NCBI RefSeq assembly: GCF_900107135.1
Contig: NZ_FNOV01000020.1
Location: 1-41,131, forward strand
Reading direction: 5' to 3'
Length of the DNA: 41,131 nucleotides
DNA from: Hymenobacter psychrophilus
GTDB lineage: Bacteria > Bacteroidota > Bacteroidia > Cytophagales > Hymenobacteraceae
Part shown: piece by piece, positions 1 through 8,141 of the stretch
Layout of the letters: each line of letters begins with the position of its first letter
How positions within the stretch are numbered: the stretch's first letter is position 1
Notes under the pieces: generated by a model
What the model was told of the DNA's origin: nothing
The model's database searches: none
Seen by the model: the letters and a program-made list of their open reading frames with translations, nothing else
Program-made: the position numbers and the translations under genes

Positions 1-267
1 TGCTACCCTGGCCACCGCTTCGTGCCCTTTCACCTGGCCGCGGTGCCCCTGCTTGGAGTGTACTTGCCGGGCCGGGAGGAAGCCACCCAGCCCCTGTTTT
101 ACGGCCTGTTCAATGACCAGGTCGACCTGCAGGCCCGCACCCAGGGCGACCCTGGGTACGGGGGGGAGCACTGGCAACGCCCCGCCCCGCCCGGCGGGTG
201 GGGGGAGTGGCGCGTGGGTCCACCTGGCGCACGGGGCGACGCGCGGGCCGCCAGACACGAGGAATGA
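1..267 (+). CDS. Hypothetical protein, 3' fragment (open at window edge)
   Basis: Reading frame 1 is open from the first base to a TGA at 265-267, giving 88 residues. The first half (…GVYLPGREEATQPLFYGLFN) looks like ordinary globular protein; the tail is rich in Gly, Pro and Arg, so the last ~35 residues may be poorly conserved. I do not recognise a family. The 5' end is missing. The unknown gene cut by the right edge of the window (40882 onward) ends in TTYGQ, and this fragment starts CYPGH; joining the two ends of the window would put them one base out of frame, so a shared gene is possible but unproven. Confidence 0.5.
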   Translation, partial: CYPGHRFVPFHLAAVPLLGVYLPGREEATQPLFYGLFNDQVDLQARTQGDPGYGGEHWQRPAPPGGWGEWRVGPPGARGDARAARHEE

Positions 268-479
268 GGACGCGAGAAGGGAAGGCCCGCGCTTAGTTTA
301 AGAAAACGGTGATTTAAACAGGCTGCGTGGTATCCATAACGCTTTACAAACAGCCACGGTCGTTTAGAAAATGTTATACCCCTGACCTCGGAATAGTGCC
401 GGTTTTGGCCTCTCCGGGGGTGGGGCTGTCGGCGGGGTACTATCCTCATAAATACTCCCAGCTACCAGAACAGCCCAGC
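268..479. other. Non-coding spacer, no gene seen
   Basis: No convincing gene on either strand. The stretch AGTTTAAGAAAAC near 296-308 resembles the resolvase-type boxes at 40654-40721 (GAGTTT-n3-AAACTC), which would fit a circular arrangement, but a single degenerate copy is weak evidence. Confidence 0.35.
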
Positions 480-542
480 AGTATCAGAAGCAGGTGGCAC
501 AGCCCCGCAACTAAGGAAAGAGTAGTAGTTGCTTCCATAGTT
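480..542 (-). repeat. Repeat R, copy 1 (outer half, interrupted by the transposon)
   Basis: Read on the minus strand this is about 80% identical by eye to 19973-20034 (shared words CTATGGAAGCAAC, TTTCCTTAGTTGC, GCTGTGCCAC, GCTTCTGAT). The remainder of the same repeat lies on the other side of the transposon at 7946-8040. The last five bases, TAGTT (538-542), are the target-site duplication. Confidence 0.85.
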
Positions 543-602
543 GGGGTAGCACAATAGTAGGAACAGAAATTCCCGCTAAGAATATATTATATACTTAATA
601 CT
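543..602 (+). repeat. Left terminal inverted repeat of the Tn3-family transposon
   Basis: Starts GGGGTAGCACAATAGTAGGA. It matches the inverted right end (7886-7945) at 56 of 60 positions; the differences are at positions 8, 40, 46 and 47 from the tip. The inner part carries the 12-mer TATACTTAATAC (590-601). The outer 38 bp is the usual Tn3-family repeat length. Confidence 0.95.
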
Positions 603-655
603 ATTAAAGCGGCTGCTATCTCCCCTCTTTGGCGCGTTGAGGCGCGTCGGCCGGG

Positions 656-1786
656 CTAGGAGTGGGCAGCGGGAGACGGCTTGGAAACGGTGCCGACTGC
701 TTGTCCTCCGTACCAGCGACGGCGGAACCAGAAGGCTACGTTTACGAGCGCAATAAGCGCGGGCACCTCAATCAGCGGCCCGATGACGCCGGCAAAGGCT
801 TGCCCCGAGTTGAGGCCGAACACGCCGATGGCCACGGCAATGGCTAGCTCGAAGTTGTTGCCGGTGGCGGTGAAGGCAATGCTGGCGTTTTCGGCGTAGT
901 CGGCCCCCAGCCACTTGCCGGCCGCGAAGCTGAGCACGAACATGATGCCGAAGTATAGGACCAGCGGCAGGGCAATACGCAGCACATCCAGCGGCACTTG
1001 CACGATGGTTTCGCCCTTCAAGCTGAACATGACCACGATGGTCAGCAGCAACGCAAGTAGGGTAATGGGGCTAATGGCCGGGATATAGACCCGCTCGTAC
1101 CACTCGTCGCCTTTCAGGCGGCGCAGGACGGTGCGCGAGAGGAAGCCGGCCGCGAAGGGGATGCCGAGGTAAATGAGCACGCTTGGGGCAATGTCCCCAA
1201 TGCCAATGTTCACGGCGTAGCCCTTCAGGCCGAAGTAGGGGGGGAGCACGGTGATGAACAGCCAGGCTAGCACCGAGTAGAACAGCACCTGAAAGATGGA
1301 ATTCAGGGCCACCAGCCCCGCCGCGTATTCGCGGCTGCCGTCGGCCAGGTCGTTCCAGACCAGCACCATGGCGATGCAGCGGGCAATGCCAATAAGAATC
1401 AACCCCATCATATACTCGGGCTTGTCAGGAAGTAGCCAGATGGCCAGCAAGAACATGAGCAGCGGGCCGAGTATCCAGTTCAAAAATAGCGACAGGCCGA
1501 TAATACGCGTGTTTTTAAAGACCGTGGGCAGTTGCTCGTACTTGACCTTGGCCAGCGGCGGGTACATCATCAAAATGAGCCCCAGGGCCAGCGGCACGTT
1601 CACCGTGCCCACGGAGAAGTAGTTCACCGCCCGGTTAATGCCGGGCACGAAGTAGCCTAGAGCCACGCCGAGCACCATGGCCAGAAATATCCAGAGCGTC
1701 AGCCCCCGGTCGAGACCGGAGAGCTTCTTTTGGGCGAGAGCCGCCGCAGGGGGCGGCATGGGCAGCGACTGGGAAAGCAAATTCAT
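656..1786 (-). CDS. acr3: Acr3-type arsenite efflux permease
   Basis: A 376-residue inner-membrane carrier of the BASS/Acr3 superfamily that exports As(III) using the proton gradient. The sequence shows about ten hydrophobic helices, the Acr3 signature GIARCIAMVLVWN with the conserved cysteine needed for arsenite transport, and the late motif TATGNNFELAIAV with its conserved glutamate. Length is typical for Acr3 (about 350-400). The chosen ATG lies 11 bp after the stop of the acetyltransferase gene, and a longer frame upstream would run back into that gene. It is the last gene of the five-gene ars operon read from the ArsR-controlled promoter. A short N-terminal extension rich in Pro and Ala precedes helix 1. 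Confidence 0.95.
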   Translation of the reverse strand: MNLLSQSLPMPPPAAALAQKKLSGLDRGLTLWIFLAMVLGVALGYFVPGINRAVNYFSVGTVNVPLALGLILMMYPPLAKVKYEQLPTVFKNTRIIGLSLFLNWILGPLLMFLLAIWLLPDKPEYMMGLILIGIARCIAMVLVWNDLADGSREYAAGLVALNSIFQVLFYSVLAWLFITVLPPYFGLKGYAVNIGIGDIAPSVLIYLGIPFAAGFLSRTVLRRLKGDEWYERVYIPAISPITLLALLLTIVVMFSLKGETIVQVPLDVLRIALPLVLYFGIMFVLSFAAGKWLGADYAENASIAFTATGNNFELAIAVAIGVFGLNSGQAFAGVIGPLIEVPALIALVNVAFWFRRRWYGGQAVGTVSKPSPAAHS

Positions 1787-1797
1787 AAGAAGAGAGA

Positions 1798-2292
1798 TTA
1801 AGCGACGCCCACGGTCGGACTGCGCCGCTCCAGCAGCACCGTGTTGCGCCACACGCCATGATGCTGGCCGATGCGTTCTCGGTGCCCGACGACGCGGAAC
1901 CCCGCTTGGGTGTGCAAGCCGATGCTGGCGGTATTTTCCTCAAAGGTGCCAGCCTGTAGCGTCCAGATGCCCTGCGCTTCGGATTCCTGAATCAGCGTCT
2001 GGAGCAGTTGCCGGCCCACCCCTTGCCCCCGCGCCTCGACGGCGACGTAAATGCTGGTTTCGGCCACGCCGCCGTACACGCAGCGGCCCGAGACGGGCGA
2101 GAGCGCCGCCCAGCCCAGCACCGTCCCGTCGGCGGCCAGGGCCACGAGGCGGCTATGCGCCAAATGTCCTTTATCCCACGTTTGCCAGGTGGGCGCTTGG
2201 GTTTCAAACGTGGCGTTGCCCGTCGCCATGCCGGCCTCATAGATGGCGCGCACGGCCGGCCAGTGAGCGGCGGTGAGTGGTTGGAAGGTCAT
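1798..2292 (-). CDS. arsN: GNAT acetyltransferase, ArsN1/phosphinothricin-acetyltransferase type
   Basis: A 164-residue GNAT-fold enzyme. The acetyl-CoA loop appears as VEARGQGVGRQLLQ (Q/RxxGxG/A type, residues ~86-99), and the tail GIWTLQAGTFEENTASIGLH…GFRVVGHRERIGQHHGVWRN is typical of the PAT/Bar branch (GF-x-x-VG, H-x-G-x-W). Members of this branch in ars operons (ArsN1) acetylate the organoarsenical antibiotic arsinothricin, an analogue of phosphinothricin; that substrate is inferred from context. It lies between the metallophosphoesterase and acr3, 27 bp and 11 bp away, so it is co-transcribed. Confidence 0.85.
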   Translation of the reverse strand: MTFQPLTAAHWPAVRAIYEAGMATGNATFETQAPTWQTWDKGHLAHSRLVALAADGTVLGWAALSPVSGRCVYGGVAETSIYVAVEARGQGVGRQLLQTLIQESEAQGIWTLQAGTFEENTASIGLHTQAGFRVVGHRERIGQHHGVWRNTVLLERRSPTVGVA

Positions 2293-2319
2293 GCTTGGTA
2301 ATTAGTAAACTACTGATTA

Positions 2320-3093
2320 TTAGTATGCCTTACGCAACATATCGGCATACTCATTCGGCAAGGGCGAGGCCTCGACCGCCCGCGCGGCTTGCTCTACGTC
2401 GTAGGCCACGCGCACCAACTCCGACCGGACGCTGTCGGCGTCGGTGAGGGTAGTATCCTGGTCGAGGTGCAACAGCAGGTAGGCGGCGCGTGCGTCGCCA
2501 TCCTTGGGCTTGCCCACGGAGCCAATATTGAGCGCGTGTCGGTAGCGGGTTTCGCCCTCGTGCTGGTAGGGAATGGTGCGATGATAGGGCTTGTGGGTGT
2601 GCCCAAAGAGCAGAATATCCGCCCCAGCCCCTTCCAACAGGCGTAAAAAGCTGCCTTCCGGGAAGTCCTCAAACAGGTACTGGTTGATGCGGCGCGGCGA
2701 GCCGTGGACCATGAGCAGGCTGAGCGTGCAGGGTTCTTCCTGAAAGTCCAGGCGCATGTGCTTGGGCAGCAGGCGCAGGTAGCGCCGCTCGTCGCCGCCC
2801 ACGACGGAATTGGTGTAGGCGATGCTTTGCGCGCCCAGGCCCTTATCTACGTCCGTCTGGTAAGCGCAGCCGCAATCCGAGCTGGCCAGGCCAATGCCCT
2901 GGTCGTAGTTGCCGGCCAGCGTCGGGATGCCCCGCCGCCGCACCTCATTCACCACTTCGTTCGGCCAGGGCGCGTAGCCCACCAGGTCGCCCAGGCAGAA
3001 AATCATGTCCGGCCGGCGCTGCTCCAGGTCGGCCAGCACCGCTTGCAGCGCCGGCAGGTTGCCGTGCACGTCGGAAAAGAAGGCAATCGTCAT
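2320..3093 (-). CDS. Calcineurin-like metallophosphoesterase of the ars operon
   Basis: A 257-residue cytosolic metallophosphoesterase. The two-metal motifs are all present: D-x-H in FFSDVHGN (residues ~5-12), GDLVGY, GNYD (N/D metal ligands), VHGS and GHTHKP near residue 175. Family members hydrolyse phosphodiesters or phosphomonoesters. The substrate here is unknown; its position between arsR-DUF6428 and arsN-acr3 suggests an accessory role in arsenic handling. The start at ATGACGATTGCC gives the canonical N-terminus; an upstream extension reads into the spacer. A CGC motif (SSDCGCAYQ) mid-protein is unusual. Confidence 0.9.
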   Translation of the reverse strand: MTIAFFSDVHGNLPALQAVLADLEQRRPDMIFCLGDLVGYAPWPNEVVNEVRRRGIPTLAGNYDQGIGLASSDCGCAYQTDVDKGLGAQSIAYTNSVVGGDERRYLRLLPKHMRLDFQEEPCTLSLLMVHGSPRRINQYLFEDFPEGSFLRLLEGAGADILLFGHTHKPYHRTIPYQHEGETRYRHALNIGSVGKPKDGDARAAYLLLHLDQDTTLTDADSVRSELVRVAYDVEQAARAVEASPLPNEYADMLRKAY

Positions 3094-3158
3094 CAGAATG
3101 AGAGAAGGAAGGATGTAAAGCAAAACGGCGCAACCGCAGGGTTACGCCGTGGAAGGCC

Positions 3159-3617
3159 TTAGCAGCACCCGCCGCCCGGTGTGCAGCTGGCCACTTGCAG
3201 TTGAGGCAGGGCGAAGGCGGCATTGGGGATGCCGCAGGCGTCTTGTGCTAGGCAAGCGGTCTGCTTGGGCGTCAGCACGAAGTCGGTGCCGTCGAACGTC
3301 AAGCCAAACTTGCCGATAGTTTCCTGCTGGTATTCCACCTCGATGGCTAAATCCTCGTTGCCCAGAATCTTCTCCGACAGGTTCAGGATGTGCAGGAATT
3401 TTTGCGGGGCCAGGCGGTGGTCGTAGTCGCCGGCTTCCCAGAGCTGGAAGTTAGCCACGGTTTCCTTGCGCTCGACGCCGCCGCAGTCGATAAAGTGCTT
3501 GCTCACCAGGCCCACCTCCGTGACGTGGAAGTGCGCGGGCAGGTACTCGCCCGTGGGCAAGCGGAAATTCACGGCGTCCAGCCCCGCCAGGGACTGCTTC
3601 ATCTCGGAAATGTTCAT
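3159..3617 (-). CDS. DUF6428-type protein of Bacteroidota ars operons
   Basis: A 152-residue soluble protein starting MNISEMKQSLAGL. It matches, from memory, the small proteins of unknown function that sit directly after arsR in many Bacteroidota arsenic operons: an N-terminal half with H-F-H-V-T-E-V-G and W-E-A-G-DYDHRL, and a C-terminal half with a cysteine-rich tail (CLAQDACG … SCTPGGGCC). The terminal cysteines could bind trivalent arsenic; this is inference. The gene is 28 bp after arsR and 65 bp before the metallophosphoesterase gene. Confidence 0.8.
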   Translation of the reverse strand: MNISEMKQSLAGLDAVNFRLPTGEYLPAHFHVTEVGLVSKHFIDCGGVERKETVANFQLWEAGDYDHRLAPQKFLHILNLSEKILGNEDLAIEVEYQQETIGKFGLTFDGTDFVLTPKQTACLAQDACGIPNAAFALPQLQVASCTPGGGCC

Positions 3618-3645
3618 GGTTTGGAGGATTAGGATGGGAAACAAA

Positions 3646-3996
3646 TTAGCAGGCGCAGGCATCGGCCGGCCCGCAGGCCGCGCCGGACGTGGCCTCGATG
3701 AAAAAGGCGGTGAACTGCTGCTGCACTTGCAGTAGCAGGTCGGTATTGAGGCAGTAGCAGACCGTGAGGCCATCGATTTCGCCGCGAATCAGGTCCAGCG
3801 TCTTCAGCTCCTGCAAGTGTTGGGAAACGGTGGTGCGCGAGAGCGGCAGTTCGGCGGCAATGTCGCCCGAGATGCAGGTTTGCTTGCTGGCCAGCAGCTG
3901 AATAATGGCCACCCGCGCCGGGTGGGCCAGGGCTTTGGCCACGCGGGCGAGCTGCTGCTGGTTGGCCGTGAAGGCGGCGGTTTTGGCGTAGGTCAT
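3646..3996 (-). CDS. arsR: ArsR/SmtB-family arsenic-responsive repressor
   Basis: A 116-residue winged-helix repressor. The helix-turn-helix is ISGDIAAELPLSRTTVSQHLQELKTLDLIRGE (residues ~43-75), preceded by LAHPARVAIIQLL, the typical ArsR dimer start. Cysteines lie before the recognition helix (KQTC), in VCYC after the wing and in a C-terminal CGPADACAC tail, any of which could form the As(III) site. The start is set by a Bacteroidota-style -7 box TATATTTG at 4019-4026 (minus strand) that overlaps a perfect 8-bp inverted repeat (4011-4034). It is the first gene of the ars operon and diverges from tnpA. Confidence 0.93.
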   Translation of the reverse strand: MTYAKTAAFTANQQQLARVAKALAHPARVAIIQLLASKQTCISGDIAAELPLSRTTVSQHLQELKTLDLIRGEIDGLTVCYCLNTDLLLQVQQQFTAFFIEATSGAACGPADACAC

Positions 3997-4010
3997 CGGG
4001 AAACAGTAAA

Positions 4011-4034
4011 GTATGTCGCAAATATACGACATAC
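4011..4034. promoter_or_regulatory. ArsR operator over the divergent arsR/tnpA promoter region
   Basis: Perfect inverted repeat GTATGTCG-n8-CGACATAC. The 8-bp centre is CAAATATA; on the minus strand this reads TATATTTG, a -7 box for arsR. It lies in the 78-bp gap between the divergent arsR and tnpA start codons. A plus-strand box TATGTTTA (4042-4049) follows immediately, so a repressor here would also cover the upstream part of a tnpA promoter. Confidence 0.75.
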
Positions 4035-4074
4035 AATGACGTATGTTTACGTCCCACCGTTTTTTCTTCTCTGT

Positions 4075-7000
4075 ATGCCGGTAGAATTTCTCAGCGACGA
4101 GCAGGCTGCCCGCTACGGCCGCTATCAGGCTGACCCCACCCCGGAGCAGTTGGCCCGCTTCTTTTATTTGAGCTCCGATGACCTGGTGTTCATTGCGCGG
4201 CGGCGACGGCGGCCCAATCAGCTCGGCTGTGCCGTGCAGCTCTGCACGCTGCGCTTTTTGGGCACCTTTCTGCCCGACCCCACCCACGTGCCGGCCGTCG
4301 TGGTGGAGGCGCTGGCCGCGCAGCTCCATGTGGCGCCCGCCGAGTGGGCGGCCTACGGCAAGCGCGTCAGTACCTGGTACGAACACCAGCCGGGGGTGGT
4401 GGCTTATCTGGGTTACGCCCCCTTCGAGGCCGCGCAGGCCTTTCGGCTCACGCGCTGGCTTTACGCGCAGGTGGCCACCAGCACGGTGCGCCCCAGTGTC
4501 TTGTTTGACCTGGCCACCGCGCACTTGGTCACCCTACGCGTGGTGCTGCCCGGCGTCACGGTGCTGGCCCGCCTGATTGCGCGGGTGCGCGAGCGCACCG
4601 GCCGCCACCTCTACCGTCAAGTCGTTGCCCGGCTCAACGCGCCGCAACAGCAGGCGCTGGAGGCCCTGCTAGTCGCGTTGCCCGGGGAGCGACTCACGCC
4701 CTTGGAAGTGCTGCGCACGTCCCCCACCCGGGTTTCCGCGCCCGCGCTGGTGGCCGCGCTCCGACGCCTGGACCAGGTGCGGACCCTCGGGGTCAGCGAT
4801 GTGTCCCTGCGCGACCTGCCGGAGGCCCGGCTGGCGCGCATGGCCCGGCACGCGCAGCTGGCCTGGGCCCAGCCGCTCTTGCGCATGGGGCAGGAGCGCC
4901 GCTTGGCCACGCTACTGGCCTTCGTACAGGCGCTGGAACGCACGGCCACCGACGACATTTTGGAGTTGTTCGACGGGCTGATGAGCGCGCTGGCGCTTCG
5001 TGGGGAAGCCAAACGCCGGCGCGAGCGGCTACGCTCGCTCAAAGACCTGGACCAAGCCGCGCTACTGTTGCAGCAGGCCGTGCGTATCCTGCTGGATGAA
5101 TCAGTGCCTGATGCAGCCCTGCGGCAGCGAGTACTCGGCACCCTCGGCGAAACGGCGCTCCGGGAAGCCGCGGACGCCGTGCAGGAATTGGCCAGCAGCG
5201 AGGACGACCCGATGCTCCAGGTGCTGGCCGGCAGCTATGCCACCGTCCGCCGCTTTTTGCCCGCGTTGCTCAGTGGCCTGGTATTCGACGGCTCCCCGTC
5301 GGCCAATTCCCTGCTCGATGCCTGGCACTTCTTACAGGAGCAGGAAAAGCCCGGCCGGGGCCGGCTCAAGTGGGCCGCTGCCCCCGCAGCAGTTATTCCC
5401 AAAAGTTGGGCGCGGCGGGTGTTTCCGGCCAAAGGTGAGGTAAATCCGCAGGCCTATACCCTGTGCGTGCTCGACCGGCTGCACCAGGCCTTGCGCCGCC
5501 GCGAGGTCTTCGTGCCGAGCAGTGAGCGCTACGGCGACCCGCGGGCCGAGCTGCTCCGGGGCGAGGTTTGGGAGGCGGCGCGGGATTCGGTGGCCCGGGC
5601 CCTGGACCGCTCCACCGACCCGGCCGTGGAACTGGCCCGGCTGCAAGAGCAGCTGCACGCGGCCTACACCGAAGTGAGTGCCAACCTGGCCCAGAATACG
5701 GCCTTGCAGCTGCTAGACGAAGGCGGCCTGCCTTACATCACCCTGACGCCTCTGGCCGCCCGGGAAGAACCGGCCAGCCTGACGCACTTGCGCGAGCAGC
5801 TGGCCGGGCAGCTGCCCCCGGTCGAGTTGGCCGCGCTGCTGCTGGAAGTGGAGGCCTTCACCGGCTTTGCCAGCGCCTTCACCCACGTGGCCGATGGGCA
5901 AACGGCCGCCACGGACCTGCCACTGAGCATCTGCGCCGTGCTGCTGGCCCAGGCCTGCAACATCGGCCTCAAAACCGTAGCCCGGGCCGAAGTGCCGGCC
6001 CTGACGCTGCCGCGCCTCTCGTGGGTACAGCAAAACTACGTGCGGGCCGAAACCCTGACAGTGGCCAATGCCCGGCTGGTGGACGGCCAGGCGCAGCTGC
6101 CCCTGGCGCAGGCCTGGGGCGGTGGGGAAGTCGCGTCGGCCGATGGGATGCGCTTCGTGGTGCCCGTGCGCACCATTTACGCGGGCTGGAATAGCAAGTA
6201 TTTTGCCTCCCAACGCGGGGTTACCTATTACAACTTCACCAGTAACCAGTTCTCGGGTTTCCACGGCATCGTGATTCCCGGTACCCTGCGCGACTCGCTC
6301 TTCATCCTGGCCGGGCTGCTGGAACAGCAAACCAGCCTGGACCCGCGCGAAATCATGGCCGATACGCACGGCTTCAGTGAAGTGGTATTCGGGCTCTTTT
6401 CCTTGCTGGGCTTCCGCTTCAGTCCCCGCTTGGCCGACTTGCCGGACCAGCGGTTCTGGCGCCTCCAAAAAGAGGATGACTACGGGCCGCTCGACGAGCT
6501 AGGCCGCCACGTCATCAATGCCCGGCTCATCGCCGAGCACTGGGACGATATGCTGCGGCTGGCCGGCTCACTCAAACTGGGCAAGGTCAAAGCCACCGCC
6601 GTCATGCGCACGCTGCAACGTGGCGGTTCGCTCTCGGGCCTGGGGCGGGCCGTGGCCGAATTAGGCCGGGTGGAGAAAACCCTCTACCTGCTGGCCTACG
6701 TCCACGACGAGGCCTACCGCCGGCGCATCCTAGTGCAGCTCAACCGGGGCGAAGGCCGCCACGCGCTGGCCCGCGCCGTCTTTCACGGCAAGAAGGGCGA
6801 GCTGCGCCAACGCTACCGCGAGGGCATGGAAGACCAATTAGGCGCGTTAGGACTGGTCGTGAATGCGCTCGTGCTATGGAACACGCGGTATTTACAGCAA
6901 GCCTTAGCACAGTGGCCGGCAACGGAAGGACCGCTGGCACCCGATGACGTAGCCCGCCTGTCGCCTTTGCTGCACGAACACGTCAATATGCTGGGACGCT

Positions 7001-7095
7001 ACGATTTTACGCTCCCCGAGAGGATTGCGGCCGGCGAGCTGCGCCCGTTGCGCAACCCCGAAAACTGGCAGGAGCGGTTTGCGCCCGTGGAATAA
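4075..7095 (+). CDS. tnpA: Tn3-family transposase
   Basis: A 1006-residue protein, the usual size for Tn3 transposases. The N-terminal DNA-binding part (DUF4158-like, MPVEFLSDEQAARYGRY) is followed by the long linker region and the DDE catalytic domain: D690 in SADGMRF, D763 in MADTHGF, and E893 in LNRGEGRHALAR, which match the spacing of Tn3 D689/D765/E895. The signature REGMEDQLGALGLVVNALVLWN is near the end. The ATG was chosen because protein-family similarity starts there; the longer open frame upstream runs through the arsR promoter and into arsR in antisense. It ends 28 bp from the stop of the convergent resolvase gene. Confidence 0.96.
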   Translation: MPVEFLSDEQAARYGRYQADPTPEQLARFFYLSSDDLVFIARRRRRPNQLGCAVQLCTLRFLGTFLPDPTHVPAVVVEALAAQLHVAPAEWAAYGKRVSTWYEHQPGVVAYLGYAPFEAAQAFRLTRWLYAQVATSTVRPSVLFDLATAHLVTLRVVLPGVTVLARLIARVRERTGRHLYRQVVARLNAPQQQALEALLVALPGERLTPLEVLRTSPTRVSAPALVAALRRLDQVRTLGVSDVSLRDLPEARLARMARHAQLAWAQPLLRMGQERRLATLLAFVQALERTATDDILELFDGLMSALALRGEAKRRRERLRSLKDLDQAALLLQQAVRILLDESVPDAALRQRVLGTLGETALREAADAVQELASSEDDPMLQVLAGSYATVRRFLPALLSGLVFDGSPSANSLLDAWHFLQEQEKPGRGRLKWAAAPAAVIPKSWARRVFPAKGEVNPQAYTLCVLDRLHQALRRREVFVPSSERYGDPRAELLRGEVWEAARDSVARALDRSTDPAVELARLQEQLHAAYTEVSANLAQNTALQLLDEGGLPYITLTPLAAREEPASLTHLREQLAGQLPPVELAALLLEVEAFTGFASAFTHVADGQTAATDLPLSICAVLLAQACNIGLKTVARAEVPALTLPRLSWVQQNYVRAETLTVANARLVDGQAQLPLAQAWGGGEVASADGMRFVVPVRTIYAGWNSKYFASQRGVTYYNFTSNQFSGFHGIVIPGTLRDSLFILAGLLEQQTSLDPREIMADTHGFSEVVFGLFSLLGFRFSPRLADLPDQRFWRLQKEDDYGPLDELGRHVINARLIAEHWDDMLRLAGSLKLGKVKATAVMRTLQRGGSLSGLGRAVAELGRVEKTLYLLAYVHDEAYRRRILVQLNRGEGRHALARAVFHGKKGELRQRYREGMEDQLGALGLVVNALVLWNTRYLQQALAQWPATEGPLAPDDVARLSPLLHEHVNMLGRYDFTLPERIAAGELRPLRNPENWQERFAPVE

Positions 7096-7123
7096 AGCGG
7101 CTGGCAGCCCCCGAGCGGAGCCG

Positions 7124-7693
7124 TTATACCAGGTATTTGTGCATCGTTGCCACGGGGATGCCGGTAGCCGCCTGAATCTTTTTAAAGCTCAGGCCGGTGC
7201 TCCGCAGCCGGCGTAGTTCGGCAATCACCTCGGGGGCCAGGGCGGGGCGGCCCGGCTTCTTGCTGCTGCGGGCCTGCCCGGTTTTGATGCGCTCCGAGAA
7301 TCGCACCCGCTCCTGCTTGGCGATGGCGGCCAGAAAGCCGATGATGGCATCCCGGAACAAGCCCGTGCTGTCCAGGTATTGCTCGGTGAAGGACTTGAAC
7401 TGCACCCCCGCCGCTGTAAGTCGTTGTAGGTGATTCAGCGTTTCGGTCACGCCCTCGCGGCTAAAGCGGTCCAGGGCCCAGAACAGCACCACGTCAAAGC
7501 GCCGCTGGTGCGCATCAGCGAAGAGCTGCTGGAATTGGGGCCGCTCGGCGTTGCCGCCGCTTTCCTGGTCCGTGTACTCTTTGTAAATGGAGTAGCCCAG
7601 CCGCTGGGCGAAGTCGCGCAGCTCGCGCAATTGGTTTTCGTTGGTCTGCCCCTTGTCCTTGGTGCTGACGCGGGCGTAAATCGCGGCCCTCAT
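7124..7693 (-). CDS. tnpR: Serine resolvase of the Tn3-family transposon
   Basis: A 189-residue small serine recombinase. The catalytic serine is in AAIYARVST near the N-terminus; other family motifs are GYSIYKEYTDQESG, FDVVLFWALDRFSREG and an arginine-rich helix KQERVRFSERIKTG. A C-terminal helix-turn-helix (LSFKKIQAATGIPVATMHKYL) binds the crossover site. The enzyme resolves transposition cointegrates. ATG at 7693 is preferred over a TTG one codon upstream. The gene points to the right end of the element, and its likely res site lies between its start and the right inverted repeat. Confidence 0.93.
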   Translation of the reverse strand: MRAAIYARVSTKDKGQTNENQLRELRDFAQRLGYSIYKEYTDQESGGNAERPQFQQLFADAHQRRFDVVLFWALDRFSREGVTETLNHLQRLTAAGVQFKSFTEQYLDSTGLFRDAIIGFLAAIAKQERVRFSERIKTGQARSSKKPGRPALAPEVIAELRRLRSTGLSFKKIQAATGIPVATMHKYLV

Positions 7694-7885
7694 CAAAGGG
7701 TGAGTGCTGGAAAGCTCATTCGCAAAACTACTGTTTCTCGAATGGAATCAGCACAGGCCTTGTATGCCCTGAGAAGGGCGTTTTAAGGGCCAGTTTTGGT
7801 GAGGGTTTTTCGAACACTTTTTTCAGTACCTACGCCGGGTGAATGTTGAAGGCCCGGCGGCCTGCTTTTCCGAATCGACCCGCTT
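7694..7885. other. Candidate res region of the transposon
   Basis: About 190 bp without a gene between the resolvase start and the right inverted repeat, the normal place for res. I see three loosely similar words, TTCTCGAATGG, TTTTCGAACAC and TTTCCGAATCG, but no clear three-site pattern. Confidence 0.35.
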
Positions 7886-7945
7886 AGTATTAAGTATACC
7901 ATATACTCTTAGCGGGAATTTCTGTTCCTACTATTGTACTACCCC
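7886..7945 (-). repeat. Right terminal inverted repeat of the Tn3-family transposon
   Basis: Ends CTACTATTGTACTACCCC. It is the inverse of 543-602 with four differences in 60 bp and is followed by the 5-bp duplication TAGTT (7946-7950). The inner part carries GTATTAAGTATA (7887-7898), the same 12-mer that forms the AbiE operator half-site. Confidence 0.95.
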
Positions 7946-8040
7946 TAGTTTGTCGTACCATCTTCCTTAGTTGGCGGCATTCCGGTTACACTTCCACTTG
8001 TATCCCAACGAACCACCTAACCCTCGACCTACGGAAAGAG
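7946..8040 (-). repeat. Repeat R, copy 1 (inner half)
   Basis: Read on the minus strand this aligns with 19884-19977 at roughly 77% identity by eye over 95 bp with one gap (shared words AGGTCGA, CGTTGG, ATACAAGT, GTGTAAC, TACGAC). Together with 480-542 it forms one repeat split by the transposon. Confidence 0.85.
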
Positions 8041-8141
8041 CATTGGCTTCTTCCGCCGCAAAACGCACTGTTTTCCGCTCATAGCATTTGACATGAGGAT
8101 TAGAGTACGTTTTCTGAGATGTACCAATGGCTCAGGATGCA

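Larger units (their letters stand above)
543..7945. mobile_element. Complete Tn3-family transposon carrying arsenic resistance
   Basis: The 7403-bp unit starts with GGGGTAG and ends with its inverse CTACCCC. The outer 38 bp of each end are inverted repeats with one mismatch, and the match continues to 60 bp with four mismatches. It is flanked by a perfect 5-bp duplication TAGTT (538-542 and 7946-7950), the length made by Tn3-family transposases. Inside are a full-length Tn3-type tnpA, a serine resolvase and five ars passenger genes. The insertion splits a repeat whose intact relative is present at 19884-20034, so both the boundaries and the empty site can be seen directly. Confidence 0.95.
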
